DNA from: Peromyscus leucopus
Lineage: Eukaryota; Chordata; Mammalia; Rodentia; Cricetidae
Direction: 5' to 3'
Length of the DNA: 64,000 bases
NCBI RefSeq assembly: GCF_004664715.2
Contig: NC_051071.1
Span: forward strand, 8,025,231 to 8,089,230
Part shown: piece after piece, positions 11,390 to 20,452 of the stretch
How positions within the stretch are numbered: the first letter of the stretch is position 1
Layout: every line of letters starts with the position of its first letter
Translations under genes and position numbers: made by a program
Notes under the pieces: generated by a model
Databases searched by the model: none
What the model was told of the DNA's origin: nothing
The model's input: the letters and a program-made list of their open reading frames with translations, nothing else

Positions 11390-12240
11390 TTTTAAGATTA
11401 AAAGAAAAAAGATTTTTCAGCAGAAATCTTGTAGATCTGAAGACAGTGGGGTGATATGCTCAAGATCCCTAAAGAAAAAATGAATGAATACCACTACACC
11501 TGTGCAGCTACTCTTCAGAAGAGAAGGAGAAGAAATATTTTACTACAGGAACAAAAGCTGAAGGAATCCACCTCCATTAGACCTCGCACACAATAAATGC
11601 TAGAGGGAACTCAAGTTGGAATGAAATAATGCTAACTAACAACATTAAAAGATATGGAGGTTTATAGCTCATTTTAAAGGTTAGAATACAGTCGACTCCC
11701 AAATTTAATACATACTATAATGGTAGTGAGTAAATCACTTTTACTATATTGAGATTCCACCCCATCCCAGTCAGAATAGCAGTCATTAAGGAAACAAATA
11801 ACTTTTAACTGTAGTATAAAAGTTAAAAGATGAAGATATTAAAAATAACTATAGATACAATAATCTGAAATTGAATACACAGCATAAAAAGATGTAAACA
11901 TAGCATAAGTAAGAGAAGCAGATAAAAAAAAACATAGTTTTTGTGTGTGGCTTGGATTGTTATCGAATTAAACACACTATTATAACCATAAATGCCTTCC
12001 GTAAGCCTCATGATGACCAATGAGATACAATACCTAATAGATAAACAAATGAGGAGAAAATAATCAAATAATCAGGGAAGACAGCACAAAAGGATGAAAA
12101 GGAACAAAAGCTAAGGAAATAAGCAAGTGATAAAACAGCAACATCTAGTCTATTCCTATCAATAATTACCTAAGCGTGTTAGACTGAGGTTTCTAATTGA
12201 AAGGCAGAGAAACTAATAGATACAGAGGGGAAAAGGTAAT
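11390..12240 (+). mobile_element. L1M inter-ORF region and ORF2 start
   Basis: The A-rich stretch includes 'cagcagaaatcttgtag', 'gacagtggggtgatatgctc', 'aacaaaagctgaaggaatcc', 'agtataaaagttaaaagatg' and 'cctatcaataattaccta'. This follows the order of old mammalian L1 sequence leading into ORF2. A 56-bp foreign insertion is at 11745-11800. The element appears to resume at 13165 after a younger L1. Decayed, no readable protein. Confidence 0.6.
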
Positions 12241-13160
12241 ATTTAAGTCAATGTTTCCTATAAGACATTTATTTTTCTTTAAAGACACATTCTGTCTGAA
12301 AGTGGAGGTGCAGGAAAGATAGTACCCACATTGATAACCAGGAGAGAGAAAAAGAAACAAGGTTTAAGTCATATTACAGAAGCATAATGTTGAGGAGGGG
12401 GTTTGATATGGATGGGAGGGAGATAAGGGGGTGGAAAGATAATCAGAATATATATGTGTATGAAATGTCAAAGAACAAAATTAATTTTAAAAGTGAAATG
12501 AGAAAGCTAACATCTTGGCACAGCAAAGAGTGATTGATAGAGCGACTCACAACTGGTCAAAGCCCAGAGAACAAGCATCAGTTTTGAGAGCTCAGCCACA
12601 AATGAGGCATGTAGACTACAGCTCCTCCCGACAGAGCTCTAGAGACATTGTGAGGGAGGACATGAAAGGACTGTAAGAGCCAGAGGTTGGGGAATATCGG
12701 TGAAAAATGCTATCTTCTAGATACGACAGGGCCATTGCACTATGGACTCTCCAGCTGTGGCTGTCTGCAAATGACTTGCACAAGTCAAGCCAGTCATATT
12801 CCACCATGGATACAGGAAGGGGAACACACTAAGGACCTAGTTGACGGCAGCCAGAAGGGGGAGAGTCAGTTTTCTTCAGCAGTGTGGTACCAGGTAGGTT
12901 GACTGTGTTCCAGTGGATAGCCCACACTTATGCATTTGTTGACAGCTCTAATTGGACACAGAGGGCCATTTTCAAAAACAGAGTTTCCACAAGAAGTCAA
13001 AAGAGGAGATGAAGAGAGGTATGGGTGTGGAAAAGGAAATATGGAATTGTTATGATCAAAGTACATTGTACACATGTATGAAATCAACGGGAATGAAATT
13101 ATTATTTTTAAAGAAGAAAATTAACAAAACAACAGAATATGAAAATGCTTATACCAAACA
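12241..13160 (+). mobile_element. Rodent L1 3' UTR, inserted in older L1M
   Basis: 12280-12500 is G/A-rich with 'gatatggatgggagggagat' and 'gataatcagaatatatatg'. 12510-13160 holds rodent L1 3' UTR landmarks: 'gagccagaggttggggaat', 'gacagggccattgcac', 'aagtcaagccagtcatattc', 'gggagagtcagttttcttc', 'ccagtggatagcccacac' and 'gatcaaagtacattgtacac'. Two L1 3' ends may be joined here, since the G/A-rich terminal signature occurs twice (12390-12500 and 13000-13100). Short open frames on both strands are incidental. Confidence 0.75.
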
Positions 13161-13164
13161 GTAG

Positions 13165-13640
13165 ATCACCAACATATATCAAGCAAACAGAGTTTGAAGA
13201 AAAATAGATCTAATATAGTAACGGTAAGATACATGAACACTGGATAGCTTATTTGTCAAGGAAAAAAAAATCAATAAAGAAAGAGCAAATGTGAAGAACC
13301 ACACAGCCTAAGTGGGCCTCACAGACACATAGAGAATACACTGTACAATAATAGGACAAATAATATGTAATCTTTTCAACTATGTGTAGATGCTACACAT
13401 GATAGATTATGTTGGGTTGCAGGGGCCTAACAAGTTACAGAAGACTGAAAGTATATTGAGCATTTTTTATGGCCACAGTTATATGAAGCTAGAAAGTTGT
13501 GAGAAGAGAGTTATAAATAAGTAGAAAGTAAACAACATGCTCTTGACTATAGAGTAAGCCAAAGAAAATATCAACAGGTAAAAATCTGAGACAAAAATGG
13601 GAACATAATAAACAGGAACACAGAACCTGTTTTAAAAAGT
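13165..13640 (+). mobile_element. L1M ORF2 fragment, continuation
   Basis: 'gaatacactgtaca', 'tgatagattatgttgggttg', 'ttatggccacagttatatga', 'agtaaacaacatgctcttga' and 'gacaaaaatgggaac' follow the order of L1M ORF2 a few hundred bases after its start. It fits as the distal part of the element at 11390-12240, separated by the younger L1. Degenerate. Confidence 0.6.
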
Positions 13641-13644
13641 CCTT

Positions 13645-13817
13645 TTGTTGTTGTTGTTGTTGTTGTTTGGTTTTTGTTTTTTGAGACAGGGTTTCTCTGT
13701 GTAGCTTTGAGCCTTTCCTGGATCTCGCTTTGTAGACCAGGCTGGCCTAGAACTCAGAGATCTGCCTGCCTCTGCCTCCCGAGTGCTGGGATTAAAGACG
13801 TGCGCCACAGCTAGGTT
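13645..13817 (-). mobile_element. B1 SINE, near full length, cricetid-type
   Basis: Antisense B1 with a reversed A-rich tail that has become a (TTG) microsatellite (13645-13666). Landmarks on the + strand: 'gagacagggtttctctgtgt', 'agctttgagcctttcctgg', 'tttgtagaccaggctggcc', 'gagtgctgggattaaagac', 'gtgcgccac'. The 'gcctttcctggatctcgc' segment is the form common in cricetid B1 copies. It is the least diverged B1 in the window and supports the host assignment. Confidence 0.93.
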
Positions 13818-13869
13818 TAGCTTCCCTGCTCTTCTCCACCTTTCCAAGAGAGTTTCAAACTTTTTTTTG

Positions 13870-14345
13870 TTGTCACATTTTTGAACAAAATTTCCATCTT
13901 GTGTTCAGGTCTTCAAAGTTGTGAGTGTTCCATTTTAATTTTCAAGCATGTTTCACTTTTTGCTTTGTACAATTCTGTGGGTTTTGACTAATGCATGCCA
14001 TATCTCTACCATTTCAGTCTAAAAAGAGTAATTTTGCTGCCATAGAAATCCTGAACTATTCAGCTCTTTCCATTTTTGCCAAGTTCCTATGAATTTATTG
14101 TTTCTACAATTTTGTCTTTTCTAAAACATCATATAGTTGGAAGCGTGCTATATGTTGCCCTTCAATACTGACTGTGTTTACTCAACAATGTGTATTTAAG
14201 GTGCTACCATGTCCTCTTGGAACTCAATGGCTCCTATCTTATCAGTGTACAGTTTTATGCTGTATGAATGTGCCAGAGCTAATTTATCAATGCTTTCACC
14301 ATCAAATTGGGATGACTATGATCTATCAATGAGAATATTCTGTCC
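13870..14345 (-). mobile_element. L1M 3' region, antisense
   Basis: + strand landmarks 'tgggttttgactaatgcatg', 'tctaaaacatcatatagttg', 'gtgtatttaaggtgctacc' and 'tcaatggctcctatc' match the reverse complement of a mammalian L1M 3' region. Opposite orientation to the L1M just upstream, so a separate element. Confidence 0.55.
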
Positions 14346-16320
14346 TCAATTCTCAGCTTAAAATTCTTTATGATGCTACATATTTCAAGAATTTCAAAAT
14401 TTTGAAATGATCTCAAATTTTCATGTATTATAAGTCAAAATATTTTTACAGCTGCTAAACTGAAATGATATATTTTAAGTTACTGAATTCCAGGTATAGT
14501 TTACTTTAAGAAAGATGAGTTTGCTGACCCACATCTTACTAGCATACTCAAATAAGATACATAAAACAATTAAATGTGGAAGATATTAGAAAACTGTTCT
14601 TTGTTTCCACACTTAAGGAACTAGACTCACTCTAATGAAGGATATTTTTAAAGATATACAAATATAAAAAGGTGTAAAAAGTACAGGACAACTGAATTGC
14701 TGCCAAATCCAACAAAAGGAGAGTTCATGAGTAGGGTTGAAAGACGGTGTACGCTCCTCACATCCCTTGAAAAGAGTCCTTCTAAATAGGGCTTCGTTAG
14801 ATAAAGACTTGGATAATATTCATGGGCCAGGCCCCCCAAAAAATTGAAAATATTAAAAGCCAGCTTTTCCTATTTTAATTAAATAGTTCCTCTTTATATT
14901 ACTTATATATTTTTAGTAGCTTTTAAATTATTTTAGCATATTGTCCCTTAGTTTGATTAAAACTACTATTTCCTGGATTCTACTGCTGGCATTTTTTTTC
15001 TGAACGAGTTGTCTTGCAGGTTGAGATTAATGCCTTTCTCATTTGGTCCATTTTCTGCATCTACTGCTTGGTCATCTGCTACAAGGAAGACTTCATGTAC
15101 TTATTTACTATTTTGAAAACTAGCAGAGGATCCATTGTATAGCTGTTTCCATAGATTCCCAGTCATATCTTGAGTTACCTCATTCTACCCATGGAATTAG
15201 CTATCTCCAAGGAGTTTCCATCTTTCAAGTTGAAACTTATATAGAATATTGAAGTAAGGAGGTTGGGTGAATTTTGTATTATTTAACATGAAGATAAGTT
15301 AAGGAACAGCTAGCCAATTTAATGGAAAATAGAAACATTATTATTTTATCAAATACAGAGTTTTCTGGTGAATTTACTTTCAATCTTTTCTTTATTGTAA
15401 TACAAATATTTTAAAGTCCATTTTATTTCTGCCTGAGATACAAGTTTTATGACATGAATAACACACTTTATTAGCCTTAATTTACTATGTCTCATACTAT
15501 ATATATTATACATCAAACCATGTGTTTGTATAAAATATTACTGAGTTTTTATAAAAGCAATTTAAAATTTACAGGAAAGTTCTAAAAATAATTCTGATCT
15601 ATTTTACCCTGAGACTTCATTTAGCATATTTTCCTGTTTCATTATTTTACCTGTCCTAGTCAGATGCCCCATTAAGCTAAAATATTAATGCATATATTAA
15701 TAAAATATTTCCTATTAACCTCTCCATCCAGTAATTTCTAAATTCCATTGGAAATACTCTTTGTTTAGGTTCTAAAGTAGAGGTGTAGATTCACTTTTAT
15801 ACCATGGATATTCAATTAACAATGCTTTCCTCCACTTCTTGGCAATATTATTGTAGTCAGCCTTTGTCTGTATGAATATGAATATAATTCTTGACCTTCT
15901 CCTGTGCCTCTAGTCCATTTTTTAGCTGGAGAAGCATTAGTGGAGTTTGCTTCCACTATGTACAACCTGACCCTTTGCGATTGGACATACACGTCGGAGT
16001 CATTAATTTATATTTTAAGTAATCTAGCATGTCATTTCTTTTAGGCAGTGGGCTGTGCCTCTCAGCTAGCAAATACTATGAGAACTTGTTGCATAACATT
16101 AGGATTGATGGTATTTGTAGACTCAATTTGCTCTAGTTGAGTGTACTTTTTTAATTCAAATATTCATTCTATGAAAATTGGAGATGAAAAGTCTGTAAGG
16201 TTAGTAGATAATATTTTATTAATATACATTAATATTTCAGTTTAATGGGAGAATCTAAACAGAAAGGTAAAATAATAAGATATGGAAAATATCTTAAGAT
16301 CTTGGTGAGAAGATTTTTTT
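14346..16320. other. AT-rich sequence; possible L1M scrap
   Basis: Mostly unassigned. 15555-15660 ('aatttacaggaaagttctaaa') resembles an antisense L1M 3' UTR scrap, at low confidence. No gene or RNA seen. Confidence 0.35.
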
Positions 16321-16329
16321 TCTGTTTTC

Positions 16330-16460
16330 TTTTTTTCTTTAGAAATAAAGTCTGTCTATGTAGCTGAGGGAAACTCTTGGTTTAGGACTGGAATCTTCCA
16401 GCCTTAGTTTCTAGAGTTCTAGAAATATAAACAAGCAACACCACACCCAGGTGTACCATT
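16330..16460 (-). mobile_element. Old B1-like/monomeric 7SL SINE, antisense
   Basis: T-rich start, 'gaaataaagtctgtctatgt', 'agctgaggg', 'ctggaatcttccagcc', then 'aacaccacacccaggtgta'. This is the order of a very diverged inverted B1-like SINE. Confidence 0.5.
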
Positions 16461-16930
16461 TTTTAAAAGAACAAGATGTCAAAAAAATCACTAACCATTG
16501 AAGAAAAAGGCCATATTATGAAATGTCATTAAATTGTGAACTTTTAATCAAAATTCTCCAACACACTGAATAGGAAATTGTACTTACAATGCATCTAAGA
16601 TTCATATAATGGAAAATTTCTACCAATATATAAAATCCATCTACAGAACCATATAAAATTATAGAGAGTAGAAAATTGGGGAAAGATATGAAAAAATACT
16701 AAGCCAAAGAGTTAGTCACAATGAATTATAAGCAAATTAAAAGATAGCCATAAGTGTCAATATGAAAGAATTGCCAATTAAAATATAATCTTACATACAT
16801 AAATATCAAAATCACTAAAATTGAAAGGATTAGCAAAATGAAGTAATGTCAAGAATGCTAAGATACTAAAACTTACAAAAATGCTGATGATTGTGCAACT
16901 AGAGTCAATCTATAAAAATCTATGAGATGA
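16461..16930 (+). mobile_element. L1M ORF2 distal fragment, degenerate
   Basis: A-rich sequence with 'attggggaaagatatgaaaa', 'gaattataagcaaattaaaa', 'atcactaaaattgaaaggat' and 'aatgctgatgattgtgcaac', in the order of distal L1 ORF2 (equivalent to the region of 1560-1700 in the first L1M). Very diverged. Confidence 0.5.
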
Positions 16931-17712
16931 CCACTTTTGTTCATTAGAGTATACATATTTGCTTTGGTTTTTCAAAGATTTGCAATAATCCTTTGTCAAG
17001 GGCAGAATGATTGTATTTTTATAATGTTATTATTTCTCATTCAAAAACATCACCTGTATTTCTTTTTGTTTTGATTATTGCCTTCATTCCTGTGAAAGTC
17101 CCAAGTATCACTCATCACATTAAGTCAGTGCAGGACACATGTCCAAGTGAAACACTGTCACCCCACCACAAAATGTGTTGTGCAATTATGTCTGATAAGC
17201 CTTCTTTTCATGTATTTAATTGGTGAAAATAGACTATAGGTAACATATAAGTTTCTCACTGGAAATGATGATCAAGTTTTAATATGACATGAAAACTGAT
17301 AAAGCCCTTACTCCACACACTTTCAGTATAACTATTGATATAATATTTAAGATATATTTTAAATAACTTGCTTGTTAATAAGCTTGACAAATAAAACTAT
17401 GAAAACCCAAAAATAACTGTAGAAAAGCTTATTTTATTTTATGTAGCATAAACCCTCAAAAAATATAAAGAAAAATCACCTAAATAAACTAAATTTTGTT
17501 AAAAGCAAAATACCAGGACAGAGAGAGCTGTTTGTATACAGCTATAAGAAATACAGAGATGGGAATGAGAGAAAGAAACACCAAGAACCTGAGCTGTGGA
17601 ATTTGTAGGTACATTATGTAAAATTAAGGATGTTTTTCTGAGATGGAACCATGAAAAGAAAGCGACCATCTCAATTTTATGCATTCAATTACACAGTGTG
17701 AGTTCACACTTA

Positions 17713-17714
<2 letters not shown>
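16931..17714. other. Unassigned AT-rich sequence
   Basis: No gene or named repeat seen; two open frames of about 60-70 codons look random. Confidence 0.4.
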
Positions 17715-17750
<36 letters not shown>

Positions 17751-17935
17751 CCTGAATGCACACTCACATGATGTGATGGGAATCTGCATAGATGTCAGAT
17801 GATACCTCTGTGGAGCCAGTCCTCTGCTTCCATATTTATGTGGATTCCAGTGATTGAACTCAGGTCATCAGGATTGTCTCATAATCTCCATCACACACTG
17901 AACCATCTCACAATATCAAAATTCACACTAAATTA
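17715..17935 (-). mobile_element. B3 SINE, antisense, with (TG)n tail
   Basis: The (TG) array at 17715-17748 is the reversed tail. Then come 'gatgtcagatgatacctctg', 'tggagccagtcctctgcttc', 'gattgaactcaggtcatcag', 'gattgtctcataatc' and 'ctgaaccatctcacaa'. This is the inverted B3 order, with the tRNA-like head at the right end. Confidence 0.8.
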
Positions 17936-18378
17936 GTAACGATATACTCACTTACAGTGCACACATAATACACATACCACTATTGAAATAAAACTTTTAA
18001 TTTCCCAAAAATATATTAATATTAAAATTACTATAGTACTATAAACAAATATAGAAATAATTTAATGTTTTAACAAAATCAAGCATGGGATTTTTCAAAC
18101 TAGAACATTTTTTCTAATTTCATGAAAAAGATCAGTCAGAGAAAATGATATAAATTCCAAAACAAATAGTTCTATCCCCAATGTTAAAGGAACCACATTT
18201 TCTATACAGAGCTTTCATAATTGATATCCATTCATAAAATTGACAATACTAGCATCTCAAAGATGGAGGCGATGGTATGCTTAATCCCAGTACACTCTGT
18301 AGCATGTGACAAACACTAAATACCAGATCAATGTTTACAAATGAATGAAGTCCACACTACAAGAAAGTAGCTAAGGAA
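17936..18378. other. Unassigned flank of the minisatellite
   Basis: AT-rich, with no gene or repeat seen. It gives the 5' flank of the tandem array. Confidence 0.4.
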
Positions 18379-19030
18379 GTGGTACTGTCGGGGGAGGAAG
18401 TGGTACTGTGGGGGAGGGAGTGGTACTGTGGGGGAGGAAGTGTCTGTGGGGGAGGAAGTGGTACTGTGGGGAGAGGAAAGTGGTACTGTGGGGGAGGAAG
18501 TACTGTGTGGGAGGAAGTGGTACTTGTGTGGGAGGAAGTGGTACTGTGTGGGGAGGAAGTGGTACTGTGGGGGAGGGAAGTGGTCCTGTGGGGGAGGAAG
18601 TGGTACTGTGGGGGAGGAAGTGGTACTGTGGGGGAGGAAGTGGTACTGTGGGGGAGGAAGTGGTCTGTGGGGGAGGAAGTGGTACTGTGGGGGAGGGAAG
18701 TGGTACTGTGGGGGAGGAAGTGGTCCTGTGGGGGAGGAAGTGGTCCTGTGGGGGAGGAAGTGGTCCTGTGGGGGAGGAAGTGGTCCTGTGGGGGAGGAAG
18801 TGGTCCTGTGGGGAGGAAGTGGTCCTGTGGGGGAGGAAGTGGTACTGTGGGGAGGAAGTGGTACTGTGGGGGAGGAAGTGGTACTGTGTGGGAGGAAGTG
18901 GTACTGTGTGGGAGGAAGTGGTACTGTGGGGGAGGAAGTGGTACTGTGGGGGAGGAAGTGGTACTGTGGGGGAGGAAGTGGTCCTGTGGGGGAGGAAGTG
19001 GTCCTGTGGGGGAGGAAGTGGTCCTGTGGG
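18379..19030. repeat. Minisatellite, 20-bp unit, about 33 copies
   Basis: The unit is GTGGTACTGTGGGGGAGGAA with a frequent A-to-C variant at position 6 (TAC or TCC). I count about 33 units over 652 bp. Most are exactly 20 bp; a minority have 1-3 base gains or losses (for example near 18440, 18500 and 18660). The + strand is strongly G-rich with a G5 run per unit. The array is open in several frames on both strands (about 200-250 codons) only because the unit lacks stops in those frames. These are not genes. Confidence 0.98.
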
Positions 19031-20005
19031 TAGGGTTGCACATACCCAGCAAATTTTCTTTTAAAATATATAATACCAGATTCATAGTCTTAAATTTTCC
19101 CTTAATATTTAGACTTTTGTACTTTTTCTAGGGTCCTTAAGATATTGTGGCAACCTTTACTATGTGGAAGCAACAAAGAAAAAAAAAACACACAAGAGAA
19201 GCTATTTCTCATGAAAATGTCTCAAATACCAATGCGTGATTTACAGAGCAATGGCACTAATCCCATAAACTGATTTGGGATTGGCTTTGGGGAATGTAAA
19301 CAGGGCAGATTTATATCCTAGCTGAAAGTTTCAAGGATGGAATCAATTTAGCACATTGTTCTTCTTTTCCTTTTTGCTGTAAAAACTGCATGTACTGTGC
19401 TCTCAAAGAACCCCGACAAGCCTGAGACTGTGCCTCCTCCATTTGCTCTTATCTTCCTAAGGCTACCCTGCTGGAGCCCACGAGAGCTCTGGAAACAAGG
19501 CTACTCACCAACAGAGGGTCAGCACTGGCTATACTTGCTGGAACCATTAAGTATGTACTTCATGTGAAGGTAATGTTTCTCTTCTTTAATATAGCCTATT
19601 ATTCTAGGAATTTCACCTTTTGAAAGAAATAAATCTCCTAATCTATTTGAGGTACTATGAAGAATAAATTCACACATCTCAAGAATGGAGACAACAATTG
19701 TAGAGAAGTCTGCCATACCATGGTCTAGGTTGTATGATTTTATACCTGATGTTTAAAACTACCAACTTGTATATTTTGCTGTCTGCTTTCATGTTCCAAA
19801 GCTTGGAAGTCCTTTTCACTATGGAAATTTTTTTAGAAATCCCTTGAATAGCAAAGTTAGCATCTGTGTTATATAATATTCAAGGATATATCAGACCATC
19901 AGAGGATGTGAGCATGCGAGAATCATGACACTTTGGGAAAGAAAGGGGTGGTACACCTTGTTGTCTATGTAAACTGGACAACAATGTCCAACATCTTTTT
20001 TTCTC
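19031..20005. other. Unassigned sequence between minisatellite and ERV
   Basis: No gene, RNA or named repeat is recognised. Confidence 0.4.
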
Positions 20006-20012
20006 TTTACCA

Positions 20013-20429
20013 TGATGTGGAATGTCCTTTTGTATGCTGCAAATATGTGTTGCTTTTATTGGTTGATGAATACAGCTGCTTTGGCCTATGGCAGGGCAGA
20101 ATATAGCTAGGCAGGAAAGCCAAACTCAGTACAGGGAGAAAGAAGGGTGGAGCCAGAGAGATGCCAGCAACTGCTGGAGGAGAAAGATGCCAGAGCATTA
20201 CTGGTAAGCCATGGGTCATGTGGCTTACACAGATTAATAGAAATTGGTTAATTCAAAAGTAAGAAATAGCTAGTAATAAGCCTGAGCCATCCACCAAGCA
20301 TTTATAATATAATGTATATATAATATTTATAATATAGTGTATATATAATTATATATAATGTAAGCCTCTGGTGATTATTTTATAAGCAGCTACAGTACTG
20401 AGTGGGATGCAGAAAGGCCTGCAGCTACA
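20013..20429 (+). repeat. 5' LTR of the ERV
   Basis: Begins TGATGTGGAATGTCC and ends in CA just before the primer-binding region. Shared with the 3' LTR: 'gctgcaaatatgtgttg' versus 'actgcaaatatgtgttg', 'ttattggttg', 'gcaggaaagccaaactcag' and 'tgattattttataag'. An AT-rich expansion at about 20303-20361 (TATAAT-type repeats) is absent from the 3' copy and accounts for the extra length. Confidence 0.85.
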
Positions 20430-20431
20430 TT

Positions 20432-20452
20432 TGGCACTGAATCAACGTGGGG
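20432..20452 (+). other. Degenerate primer-binding site (tRNA-Lys type)
   Basis: TGGC ... AACGTGGGGC lies two bases after the LTR end. Both ends match a retroviral site complementary to a lysine tRNA (Lys1,2 type). The middle is altered and about 4 bases longer than the usual 18. Position and ends make the assignment likely. Confidence 0.65.

Noticed and set aside
13645..13817. The long antisense-readable frame over the B1 as a small protein.
   Set aside because: It is the usual readable strand of a B1 SINE with its (TTG) tail.
18328..19131. Five overlapping open frames of 201-250 codons on both strands across the minisatellite.
   Set aside because: The 20-bp unit and its complement simply lack stops in these frames. 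The peptides are low-complexity repeats (GEEVVLWGRK-like and PPPQ-like) and shift frame with each indel unit.
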